Positions 47,535-55,809 of a DNA stretch of 64,000 bases are shown piece after piece (within the stretch, counting starts at the first letter, position 1; each line of letters opens with the position of its first letter). The position numbers were made by a program, and so were the translations under genes. The notes beneath the pieces were generated by a model that did no database searches, was not told the origin of the DNA, and saw nothing but the letters and a program-made list of their open reading frames with translations. Source of the DNA: an uncultured Lachnospiraceae bacterium (GTDB taxonomy: Bacteria > Bacillota > Clostridia > Lachnospirales > Lachnospiraceae); NCBI GenBank assembly GCA_947632515.1, contig CANRPO010000018.1:1-64000 (forward strand). Reading direction: 5' to 3'.

Positions 47535-47562
47535 ATTATATCATTTTAGAACTATTAGTCAA
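47535..47562 (-). promoter_or_regulatory. Promoter of the ArsR-like regulator
   Basis: Minus strand TTGACT (47557-47562), a 16-base spacer and TATAAT (47535-47540). The spacer holds TAATAGTTCTAAAA, and CTATAGTTTATT follows the -10, both similar to the motif after the GH43 promoter. Confidence 0.75.
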
Positions 47563-47627
47563 CACATTTTGCCGTCAAATGTTTACCCGGTGCAAGGTGT
47601 CGTTGACAATTCCGCGCGGGACGCCTG

Positions 47628-48269
47628 TCACAGAAACTTCATAACGTCGGCCACGCTCTCCGCAATATGCGTAGCGCCGGCTTTCCGAAGTTCTTCTCTG
47701 CTCCCATAGCCGTAGAGAACGCCGATGGAATCCAGCCCCGCCGCGTTGGCGCCCAGAATGTCATACTTCCTGTCTCCCACCATCACCGCCGACGCGCGGT
47801 CCGTGATCCCGCCCTCTCGCAGCGCGTAGGCGACCACGTCCGCCTTGGTACTCCTGCTGCCGTCCAGCGTGGCTGTCGCAACAAAATCAAAATACTTGTC
47901 GATCTGAAAGTGTTCCAAGATACGGACCGTAAATTCTTCCGGCTTGGAGGTGGCGAGCACAATCCGTCTGCCGGAATCTCTGATCTGCGCAAGCAGCTGC
48001 GGGACGCCGTCGTACAGGGTGTTCTCATACAGTCCCCGCTCCCCGTAATACTCCCTGTAATACGCCACCGCGCGCCCGATCTCCTCCTCGTTGAAGTGAT
48101 AGTACCTCTCAAAGGACTCGCTAAGCGGCGGCCCGATGAAAGGGTACAGCGAAGACCGCTCCTCCACCCTGATGTGAAATTGTTCCAGCGCGTACATGAT
48201 CGCGCCTGTGATGCCGAGCGCCGGATCTGTGAGCGTGCCGTCCAGATCGAGCAAAACTGTCCGATACAT
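47628..48269 (-). CDS. HAD-family phosphatase (phosphoglycolate phosphatase-like)
   Basis: 213 aa. HAD motifs: LLDLDGTLTDP with both catalytic Asp, the Thr/Ser motif VLATSKP, Lys in the TKADVV region, and the Mg site VMVGDRKYDILGA. A helical cap of the Gph/PpaX type lies between motifs 1 and 2. Substrate cannot be told. The start at 48269 (MYRTVLLDLDG) follows GGAGG. It is 44 bases after the YitT-like gene. Confidence 0.92.
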   Translation of the reverse strand: MYRTVLLDLDGTLTDPALGITGAIMYALEQFHIRVEERSSLYPFIGPPLSESFERYYHFNEEEIGRAVAYYREYYGERGLYENTLYDGVPQLLAQIRDSGRRIVLATSKPEEFTVRILEHFQIDKYFDFVATATLDGSRSTKADVVAYALREGGITDRASAVMVGDRKYDILGANAAGLDSIGVLYGYGSREELRKAGATHIAESVADVMKFL

Positions 48270-48313
48270 GATTTTTTCCTCCATTTGTGCCTTATGCCCG
48301 CCGCCTGCGCGCC

Positions 48314-49222
48314 TCACTCGGAAACCGCCTTCTTCTTGATGTGATTGCCGATGATCTCGGAGACTTCGTTGATAGCGATAAACGCGCTGGCGTCCGCCTC
48401 TTTGATCAGTTTCTTCAGATCGTAGACCTCCAGACGGTTCAGCACGCAGTAGAGCACGTCCTTCCTGCCGCTGATCAGGCCCTCGCCCTCTAAGATCGTC
48501 ACGGTACGCCCCATCTGCTTATAGATCATATCCGCGATGGCCGCGCCGTCGTTCGTGATGATCGTGGCAGCCTTGGCCTGATTCATGCCGTTGTCGATGA
48601 AATCTAACACCTTGGAGGCAATATAGTAGGTGAGCAGGCTGTACATAGCCGAGTCGAAGGTAAACGCAAACCCCGCTACGGTATAGATCACGATGTTGAT
48701 GATCAGCACCGTCCGCCCCACAGGGAAATCCGTCCTGCGGTTGAGCAGGATCGCCACCGTCTCCGTGCCGTCCAGACAGCCGCCCGCCGAGATCACCATG
48801 CCTACGCCGGCCCCCAGCAGGATGCCGCCGAAACAGACCGCCAGAAGAGGCTCCGTCGTGATGTTGGCAAGCGGCGCGAATATCTCCAGAAACAGCGAGA
48901 ACACCGCCATGGAATACCCCGCCTTCACGAAGAAACTGCGCCCCAAGACTCTGTAACCGACGATCATAAAGGGCAGATTCAGCCCCAGCGTGAGAAGGCC
49001 CAGCTTGGCCTTCGTCAGCCGGCTTATGATCATGCCGACGCCCACCACGCCCCCGTCCAAGATCGTGTTCGGGACGAGAAATTCCTCGATCGCAAAGGCC
49101 GCCACCGCCGCGCCGAGGGTCAGGAGCAGATACTCCCAGATCAGCCTGCATACCGCCCTGAAACGGTCCGCGCCGCTCGTGCCCGCCAATCTGCCGCCGC
49201 CCTGTCTGTCATGTCCGCTCAA
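48314..49222 (-). CDS. YitT family membrane protein
   Basis: About 302 aa. Five or six membrane segments in the first 200 residues (LIWEYLLLTLGAAVAAFAIEEFLVP, LLTLGLNLPFMIVGY, GGILLGAGVGMVI), with the family motif GGCLDGTETVAILLNRR, and a C-terminal DUF2179 domain (KQMGRTVTILEGEGLISGRKDVLYCVLNR). The family is thought to be a transporter of unknown substrate. A TTG start at 49222 is preferred, since AAAGGAG is 8 bases upstream; the GTG at 49231 overlaps that site. Confidence 0.9.
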   Translation of the reverse strand: MSGHDRQGGGRLAGTSGADRFRAVCRLIWEYLLLTLGAAVAAFAIEEFLVPNTILDGGVVGVGMIISRLTKAKLGLLTLGLNLPFMIVGYRVLGRSFFVKAGYSMAVFSLFLEIFAPLANITTEPLLAVCFGGILLGAGVGMVISAGGCLDGTETVAILLNRRTDFPVGRTVLIINIVIYTVAGFAFTFDSAMYSLLTYYIASKVLDFIDNGMNQAKAATIITNDGAAIADMIYKQMGRTVTILEGEGLISGRKDVLYCVLNRLEVYDLKKLIKEADASAFIAINEVSEIIGNHIKKKAVSE

Positions 49223-49270
49223 ACCTTCCACTCCTTTCCGCCGTGCTGTCCCACTGAAGAATTATATGAC

Positions 49271-49302
49271 AAGAGAGGCCAATTATAACTCATTGGTCTC
49301 TC
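49271..49302 (-). terminator. Hairpin after the GH5 gene
   Basis: ATTGGTCTCTC (49292-49302) pairs with GAGAGGCCAAT (49273-49283) with one mismatch. The T-run on the minus strand is weak (TTGTC), so this may be a partial terminator. It lies 30 bases past the GH5 stop. Confidence 0.5.
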
Positions 49303-49331
49303 CTTTTGCGCTCTCAACTTCGTATTGTCCG

Positions 49332-50285
49332 TTACAGATATTTGAGCAGTTCCCCGCGAACGCCGTCCATGCGGGCATCCGCCAGCCCGAAGTCCATCTC
49401 CTTGTAGCTCCACGCCGCCCTTGCGATCCCGTACTTCTCGAACACGCCGTGGATCACCTTAAACCATGCCAGCGTATCCTCCGGCGTCGCCAGATCGATG
49501 ACGCCGTACTCGCCGCAGTACAGCTCCGTGCCGTTCTCCCGCGCCTTCTGAAACGCCTCCGCGAAAAGCCCTTCAAAATACGCCGGCGTAATGTCCATAT
49601 CGCTGAAACGCGGTCTGGCGTCCCGGTCGAGGAAATCCACCCAGTACGCTCCCTGATGCGTAAACTCTATGGGCGAGTAGCAGTGGAAATTGTAGACCAC
49701 CTTGTCGTCGTAAGGGCTCTCCAGATCCTTCACCGCCTCCGGGCTGTTGTTCCAGTAACTCCCCAGCAGGATCAGCGTGTCCGGCGCGTAAGCGCGGATC
49801 CTTCCGATACACTCTCTTGAGATCCGGTTCCACTCTCCGATGAAATGCTGCTCCGTCACCTCGTTCAAAAGCTCGAACGCCACATCCTCCGCATATCTGC
49901 CAAAACGTTTCGCAAGCTCCTCCCACAGCCTGCAGAAACGCTCCTGATACTTCCCGCTCTCGAAGAAACCGCTCTCCTGCTCCCCCGCGTCGAAGGAAAA
50001 TCCCGCCGTCTTGTGCAGATCCACGACCACGTTCATACCGTACTTCTTCGCGAGTCCGATGGCCGCGTCGATCCGCCCGAAACCGCTCTCCAGATACCCT
50101 GTGCCGTCCTCATTCTCCAGAATATTGTAGTCCACCGGGATCCGCACATGATCCAATCCCCAGGAGGCGATTTTCTCAAAATCAGACTCGGTGATAAAAT
50201 GGTTCAGTCTGTCCTCGCTGTAATCGCACTGCGAAAGCCAGCCGCCCAGATCGATCCCTCTGTAAAATCCCCGCTCTTTCAACAT
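49332..50285 (-). CDS. Glycoside hydrolase family 5 (cellulase-like), cytoplasmic
   Basis: 317 aa (beta/alpha)8 enzyme. The N-terminal RGIDLGGWLSQCDY is typical of GH5 glucanases, the acid/base Glu is in VAFELLNEVTEQ, His in VYNFHCYSPIEFTHQG, and the nucleophile Glu in LYCGEYGVIDL. No signal peptide, so it would act on imported oligosaccharides; specificity cannot be told from the sequence. The RBS AAAGGAGG is about 11 bases before the ATG. It is 18 bases from the chemoreceptor stop upstream. Confidence 0.9.
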   Translation of the reverse strand: MLKERGFYRGIDLGGWLSQCDYSEDRLNHFITESDFEKIASWGLDHVRIPVDYNILENEDGTGYLESGFGRIDAAIGLAKKYGMNVVVDLHKTAGFSFDAGEQESGFFESGKYQERFCRLWEELAKRFGRYAEDVAFELLNEVTEQHFIGEWNRISRECIGRIRAYAPDTLILLGSYWNNSPEAVKDLESPYDDKVVYNFHCYSPIEFTHQGAYWVDFLDRDARPRFSDMDITPAYFEGLFAEAFQKARENGTELYCGEYGVIDLATPEDTLAWFKVIHGVFEKYGIARAAWSYKEMDFGLADARMDGVRGELLKYL

Positions 50286-50303
50286 ACGCTGCCACGCCTC
50301 CTT

Positions 50304-52010
50304 TTATAGTGTGAATTTCTTGACATTTCCCTCCAGAGAGTCGCTGATCGCGCCCAGCTTGCCCACCGAGTTGTCGCACTCGTTGACGATCTCGCTCAGC
50401 TGCATCATCGTAGCCGAAGTCTCCTGCGTGGACGCCGCGTTCTCCTGGGAGATAGCCGCCAGACTTTCCAGATTGCTGTACACTTCGTTCTTGGAGTGAT
50501 TGATATTGTCGATCTCCCCGGCGATGCTGTCCACCGCGTCCGTCACATTCCGGATCTCGGTATTCAGATGCCCGAAGACGTCCTTCGTCTGTGTCAGCTT
50601 GTCGTACTGGTTCTGCATCTCCTCCGTGACGGCGCGCATCGCCTCCACGCTGCTGTTGGACTTGTCGATGAGCTGTCTGGCGATGGTGTCGATCTGCTCC
50701 GCCGACTCTCTGGACTGCTCCGCCAGTTTGCGCACCTCGTCCGCCACCACGGCGAAACCTCTGCCCTGCTCGCCCGCTCTCGCCGCCTCGATGGACGCGT
50801 TTAAGGAGAGCAGATTGGTCTGTCCGGCGATGTTGGAGATCAGCGCGATAGCGTCCTGGATCTCCATGACGGACTGGTTGGTGTCGTTGGTCTGCTGCTG
50901 CACGGACTCGATGGACTCTCTCGTTCTGGTGCTGATCTTCACCAGTTCATCCAGCGTCTCTCCCACTTCCTTATTGGAAGTCTCCATGCTCTCGGCGCTC
51001 TGTTTCAGCTGTACAATGCTGTCCGACGCCTTATCCACCGCGTAGCCCATCTCGTTCATCTGCTCCGCCACCGACTGCGTCTCGTTGGCCTGATTGGTAG
51101 CTCCCGTGGCGATCTCCTCCACCGCGATATTGATGTTGGAGATCGACTCGTTGATGGACGCGAAATTCGTCTTGATACTGTCCGTGAAATCCGTCAGCGT
51201 GTCGGAGGACACGTTCAGATTGTCCACGATGTCGATAAATTTCTTCATCAGGGAATCGATGGATCTGGCGATATTGCCGACCTCGTCCCCGCGGGCGGTC
51301 ATCTTCTCCCTGACCGCAAAGTTCAGCTTGCCGTCGGCCACCTCGTTCAGATTGGAGACGGACTCCTGAATGTTCCGCACGATGCCGCGCACTACGAGGA
51401 GCGCGATCACGAAGAACACCGCGCCGATCACGATCATAAAGACTGTGTTGGTGGTCAGGCGCGTCGAGTAGATGGATCGGGTGTTGGTCACGGAGACGCC
51501 CGTAAACAGGATGACCTCGTTTCCCGCCCCGTTATCCTCCATCAGCGTGTAGACGCCGTAGTAGGGCTCCCCCTCCACGGACACGTTATCCGAGAAATAG
51601 TAGCCGTCCGCCTTGATCTGTTCGTAGAGTTCATCCGCCATCTCGGTGCCCAGAATACGGTTGCCGTCCGCGCCGACGATGGTGGTCGCCCTTCTCGTCT
51701 TGCCGTAGAAGATCGTGGCCTCCACCCCCGACTCCTCCTTAAACCGGTCGATCAGGGAAGAGTCCTGCGTCAGATTGACGTCCCCGCGATACAGCTCCTC
51801 CCCCTGAAGGGTAAAAGGTTCCGTGCTGATACCGTCCAGCAAATGTCTGACCGCGTAATTGCCCGTCTCCAGATGATCCTCCTGCAGCCTGTCCGCCATC
51901 AGCGTGCCGACGCTGTTGATCGACATGACGGAAAAAACCACCAGCAGGATTACCGGCAGCAGGACGCACGCCAAAATTTTGACCGTCAGATTCAGTTTTT
52001 TGCTTTTCAT
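50304..52010 (-). CDS. Methyl-accepting chemotaxis protein with single-Cache-type sensor
   Basis: 568 aa. Membrane helix about 8-32, extracytoplasmic sensor about 33-190 ([35 protein letters not shown], then [21 protein letters not shown] is sCache-like), second helix about 190-212, HAMP about 212-265, then the signalling coiled coil with the tip [44 protein letters not shown] precedes the ATG. It reads into the GH5 gene, so the two may be co-transcribed. Confidence 0.93.
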   Translation of the reverse strand: MKSKKLNLTVKILACVLLPVILLVVFSVMSINSVGTLMADRLQEDHLETGNYAVRHLLDGISTEPFTLQGEELYRGDVNLTQDSSLIDRFKEESGVEATIFYGKTRRATTIVGADGNRILGTEMADELYEQIKADGYYFSDNVSVEGEPYYGVYTLMEDNGAGNEVILFTGVSVTNTRSIYSTRLTTNTVFMIVIGAVFFVIALLVVRGIVRNIQESVSNLNEVADGKLNFAVREKMTARGDEVGNIARSIDSLMKKFIDIVDNLNVSSDTLTDFTDSIKTNFASINESISNINIAVEEIATGATNQANETQSVAEQMNEMGYAVDKASDSIVQLKQSAESMETSNKEVGETLDELVKISTRTRESIESVQQQTNDTNQSVMEIQDAIALISNIAGQTNLLSLNASIEAARAGEQGRGFAVVADEVRKLAEQSRESAEQIDTIARQLIDKSNSSVEAMRAVTEEMQNQYDKLTQTKDVFGHLNTEIRNVTDAVDSIAGEIDNINHSKNEVYSNLESLAAISQENAASTQETSATMMQLSEIVNECDNSVGKLGAISDSLEGNVKKFTL

Positions 52011-52102
52011 ACCCCAGTTCCTCCTCTTTATTTCTATCTTCTATATTACACATTCACACACCATATAGCAATTTATTTTTTTGTCATATCAACAAGAAAT
52101 GT

Positions 52103-53917
52103 CTAAGTTGCATTTCCCGCAAACTGTGTCATGTACAGCTCATAATATTTGCCCTGCGCCTCCAACAGCTCCTCGTGGTTTCCCGCCTCGATGATCCTGC
52201 CCCGGTCCATGACGACGATATAGTCCGCGTCCCGGATCGTGGAGAGTCTGTGCGCGATGATCAGGCTCGTCCTGTGCTCCATCAGTTTCACCATGGCGTC
52301 CTGGATCCGTTTCTCCGTGCGGGTGTCCACGCTGGACGTGGCCTCGTCCAAGATCAGAATCTTCGGCTGCGCAAGAAACGCCCTCGCGATGGCCAAAAGC
52401 TGTCTCTGCCCCTGAGAGAGATTATACCCCTCGCCCGCGAGCACCGTGTCGTAGCCGTCCTTCAGGCGCAGGATCATGTCGTGGCAGTTGCTCATACGGG
52501 CCGCCTCCTCCATCTGCGCGTCCGTCGCATCTTTCGCGGAATACTTCAGGTTGTTGCGCACCGTGTCCGCGAAGAGCACCGTATCCTGCAGCACGATGGC
52601 CGTATTCTTCCGCAGGGCATTGCAGCCGATGTCCCGTATATTGACGCCGTCGATCAGGATCTCGCCGCTGTCCACATCGTAGAAACGCATCAGAAGATTT
52701 ACCACCGTGGTCTTGCCGCTCCCCGTGGCGCCCACCAGAGCGATCTTGTGCCCGGCGCGCACCTCCAGATGAAAATCGTGCAGCACCTGCTGTCCCGGCA
52801 CATAGGAGAAATTGACGTCGCGGAAGGTGATAACGCCTTTCGCGCGCTCCATATCCTCCTGACCGGACTTGTCCTCCCGCGGCTCGTCCATGATCGCGAA
52901 GACCCGCTCCGCACCCGCCACGGCCGTCTGGATCTGCCCGTAGATCTGGGCGATCTCGTCGATGGGACGCCCGAACTGTTTCGCGTAGACGATGAACGCC
53001 GAGATGATCCCTATGGAGATCGCGCCGGTCACCGCAAAGTACCCGCCGAAAGCCGCGATGATGACAAACCCTATGTTGTTTATGACGTTCATCACGGGGC
53101 CCATGGAGCCGCCCAGGATCTCCGCGAAGACGCCCGCTCTCGTCAGCTCGTCCGCCGTCCTGTCAAACTCTTCGACGACCGCCTCCTGCCTCCCGTAAGC
53201 CACCACCGTCCGATAGCCGCTCACCATCTCTTCCACCGTGCCGTTCAGCGCGCCGAGCAGCGCCTGACGCCTGCGGTAGAAGGCGCGCATCGCCCCGGAG
53301 AGAAATTTTGTGGCCGTGATCGTCAGGAGCACCGTCGTGCAGGACAAGAGGGCCAACGGCGGGCATAGCCACAGCATCATCGCCACCGTGCCGATCACGG
53401 TCAGCACGCCGGAAAACAGAGAACTAAGCGACTGCGACACCGTGTTGGAAATATTCTCCACATCATTGGTCATCCGGCTCATGATGTCGCCGTGGGAGTG
53501 GGTATCTATGTACCTGACAGGAAGGTTCACCACGCAGTCGAACAGATCCTCCCGCATGCGCTCCACCACCCGCTGGCTCAGGATGGCGCTCTCCCGGCTC
53601 TGCAGAAAAGTGCCGGCGCTCTGCACGCCATACACGGCCAGCATGATAAGCAGGATGCGCGGCAGACTGCCAAAATCCCGCTTGGCTATGCTGTCGATGG
53701 CGTCGCTCTGCAGCCTGGGCGCGCAGACGGAGGCGATCACCACAACGAACACCACCGCCAAAAGAAAGAGTACGATCCCCCGCTCTTTCGCAAAATAGCC
53801 CACCAAGCGCCGCAGCGTCTTCCTGCCCTCCTTAGGTTTCTCCACCTGTCTGTTTCGCGGGCCCCTCATGCCGGGCACCCTGTAATTGCTCATGGATTGT
53901 TCTCTCGTCTGTGCCAT
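52103..53917 (-). CDS. ABC exporter half-transporter (second of a pair)
   Basis: 604 aa: six membrane helices (about 35-320) and a nucleotide-binding domain with Walker A GATGSGKTT, signature NLSQGQRQLLAIARA, Walker B ILILDEATSSVD and H-loop IIAHRLSTI. It begins 3 bases after the stop of the other half-transporter, so a heterodimer is expected. This type exports drugs, peptides or lipids. It lies downstream of the acyl-ligase/ACP/condensation cassette on the same strand, which makes export of that cassette's product plausible. Confidence 0.93.
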   Translation of the reverse strand: MAQTREQSMSNYRVPGMRGPRNRQVEKPKEGRKTLRRLVGYFAKERGIVLFLLAVVFVVVIASVCAPRLQSDAIDSIAKRDFGSLPRILLIMLAVYGVQSAGTFLQSRESAILSQRVVERMREDLFDCVVNLPVRYIDTHSHGDIMSRMTNDVENISNTVSQSLSSLFSGVLTVIGTVAMMLWLCPPLALLSCTTVLLTITATKFLSGAMRAFYRRRQALLGALNGTVEEMVSGYRTVVAYGRQEAVVEEFDRTADELTRAGVFAEILGGSMGPVMNVINNIGFVIIAAFGGYFAVTGAISIGIISAFIVYAKQFGRPIDEIAQIYGQIQTAVAGAERVFAIMDEPREDKSGQEDMERAKGVITFRDVNFSYVPGQQVLHDFHLEVRAGHKIALVGATGSGKTTVVNLLMRFYDVDSGEILIDGVNIRDIGCNALRKNTAIVLQDTVLFADTVRNNLKYSAKDATDAQMEEAARMSNCHDMILRLKDGYDTVLAGEGYNLSQGQRQLLAIARAFLAQPKILILDEATSSVDTRTEKRIQDAMVKLMEHRTSLIIAHRLSTIRDADYIVVMDRGRIIEAGNHEELLEAQGKYYELYMTQFAGNAT

Positions 53918-53920
53918 CTT

Positions 53921-55645
53921 CTACCTCTTGAGCTGGGAGTCGTAAATATCCCTGTAGATCTCGCTGTCCGCCATCAGTTCCTCATGGGTCCCGCAGGCCG
54001 CGATCCTGCCGCCGTCTATCACCGCGATGCGATCCGCGTCCTTCACTGAGGCGATCCGCTGCGCGATAACGATCTTCGTCATGCCGGCGTACCCGCTCTT
54101 CAGGGCCTCGTACAGTTTCGCCTCCGTCTTTAAGTCCAGCGCGCTGGTGGTGTCGTCGAAAATAAGGATCTCCGCATTCTTCAGGATCGCTCTGGCGATG
54201 GCCACCCGCTGTTTCTGTCCGCCCGACAGACTGTGCCCGCCCTGCGCCACCTGCTCGTCAAGCCCGTCGGCCTTTGTGTCGATAAACTCCAGCGCCTGCG
54301 CGACGCCGGCCGCGCGGCGTATCTCCGCCTCCGGCGCGTTCGGATCGCCCCAGGCGATATTCTCCCGTATGGAGGTGCTGAAAATCTCACTCTTCTGGAG
54401 CGCCACGGCCACTTTGTCCCGCAGCGTGCGCAGCGCGTAGTCCCGCACGTCCACGTCGTCCACAAGCACCTGCCCTTTCGTCGCGTCATAGAATCTGGGG
54501 ATCAGATTGACCAGCGTGGATTTGCCACAGCCTGTAGCGCCCAGAATACCGAACGTCTCTCCCGGCCGTATGGTCAGATTCACATGGGAGAGCACCCGCT
54601 CCCCGCCCATGCCGGGATAGGAGAAGGACACGTCCCGAAACTCCACCTTCCCTCTGACAGCGGTATCCTCAGCAAAGGTCCCGTCCACGATAGACGGCGC
54701 ACAGGCAAGCACTTCGCCGATCCGTCTGCCGGACGCCATACCGCGCGACACCGTCTGAAAGATCATATTGACGCGCATGACCGCATTTAAGATCTGAGAT
54801 ATGTAAGTGACCGCCGCCATCACGTCGCCGGGCGTGACATCTCCGGCTCCGACCCGGACGGCTCCCACCTTGATGACCGCCACCACGGACACATTCAGGA
54901 TGATGTTCATGATCGGCGTCATATAAGAGAACAGCAAAAGCACCTTAAGCTGCGTGCTCACAAGCTCCCCGTTTGCCGCGCCGAAACGTTCCTTCTCATA
55001 CGCTTCCTTCACATAGGCTTTGACCACTCTCGTCCCCGACACATTCTCCTGCATGACGTTGTTCAGCCTGTCCAGTTTCTCCTGCAGCACGGCGAACATG
55101 GGATTCGCCCTGCCGATAAAGAAGACGATGCAGACAACAATGAGCGGCATCGCACACGCCACCACCACGCCGAAACTCATATGCAGGGAGAGCATACATA
55201 CGATGCCGCCCGCAAAGAGCAGAAACGTCCGCACAAATCCTCTGATACACTGAGTCACCAGATTCTGGATCTGCGTAATATCGTTGGTCACCCTCGTGAT
55301 CAGCGACCCCGTGGAGAAACGGTCCGTCTGCTCAAAGGAGAGCGCCATAACCCTGCGAAAGACGTCCTTGCGAATATCATTGCCAAAATTCTGACTGCAC
55401 AGATTCGCGAACACGCCGGACATGACGCCGCAGAAACAGCCGAACAGCACCAGCCCGATCATGCGTAATCCCGTGCGCACCACAAGCGCCATATCCCCCA
55501 CGCCGCCGTTTGACAGCCCCAGAACGCCCTCGTCCACGATCGTCCCCATCAGCCGCGGCTGCAGCAGATCCATGCTCACCTCGCCCAGCATAAAGAGCGG
55601 CGCCAACAGAAAGAACAGCCAATATTTTCTCAGATATTTCCACAT
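53921..55645 (-). CDS. ABC exporter half-transporter (first of a pair)
   Basis: 574 aa from MWKYLRKYWLFF: six membrane helices and a nucleotide-binding domain with Walker A GATGCGKST, signature HSLSGGQKQRVAIARA, Walker B ILIFDDTTSALD. In the last motif the usual catalytic Glu after the Asp is Asp, as in the degenerate half of many heterodimeric exporters. The start is uncertain: ATG 55645 has a weak GAGAG/GGGA site, while a GTG 6 codons upstream (55663) has none. Its promoter overlaps a 17-bp palindrome (55672-55688). Confidence 0.92.
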   Translation of the reverse strand: MWKYLRKYWLFFLLAPLFMLGEVSMDLLQPRLMGTIVDEGVLGLSNGGVGDMALVVRTGLRMIGLVLFGCFCGVMSGVFANLCSQNFGNDIRKDVFRRVMALSFEQTDRFSTGSLITRVTNDITQIQNLVTQCIRGFVRTFLLFAGGIVCMLSLHMSFGVVVACAMPLIVVCIVFFIGRANPMFAVLQEKLDRLNNVMQENVSGTRVVKAYVKEAYEKERFGAANGELVSTQLKVLLLFSYMTPIMNIILNVSVVAVIKVGAVRVGAGDVTPGDVMAAVTYISQILNAVMRVNMIFQTVSRGMASGRRIGEVLACAPSIVDGTFAEDTAVRGKVEFRDVSFSYPGMGGERVLSHVNLTIRPGETFGILGATGCGKSTLVNLIPRFYDATKGQVLVDDVDVRDYALRTLRDKVAVALQKSEIFSTSIRENIAWGDPNAPEAEIRRAAGVAQALEFIDTKADGLDEQVAQGGHSLSGGQKQRVAIARAILKNAEILIFDDTTSALDLKTEAKLYEALKSGYAGMTKIVIAQRIASVKDADRIAVIDGGRIAACGTHEELMADSEIYRDIYDSQLKR

Positions 55646-55671
55646 ACGATCCCACTCTCTCACCGATTGTC

Positions 55672-55724
55672 GTGCGGATCATCCGCACTCTGACTATGAT
55701 ACCAAAAAAATGGCAAAGTGGCAA
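55672..55724 (-). promoter_or_regulatory. Promoter and palindromic operator of the exporter pair
   Basis: Minus strand TTGCCA (55719-55724), a 17-base spacer and TATCAT (55696-55701) preceded by TGG, an extended -10. Just past the expected start point is GTGCGGATCATCCGCAC (55672-55688), a perfect palindrome around one central base. Placement fits a repressor operator; its regulator is not in the window. Confidence 0.75.
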
Positions 55725-55732
55725 ATCTATAC

Positions 55733-55783
55733 GCGAAGCGGCGCCGCGACAGAACGCTCTGCGCCTGTGCGGTGCCGCTTCGC
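55733..55783. repeat. Long GC-rich hairpin between the ligase gene and the exporter promoter
   Basis: Bases 55733-55747 pair with 55769-55783 (14 of 15) around a 21-base loop. It lies 27 bases past the ligase stop. There is no T-run at either side, so it may be an mRNA-stabilising or REP-like hairpin, or a weak terminator. Confidence 0.6.
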
Positions 55784-55809
55784 AAAGTAAGGGAATAAAC
55801 TTCCGGTCC

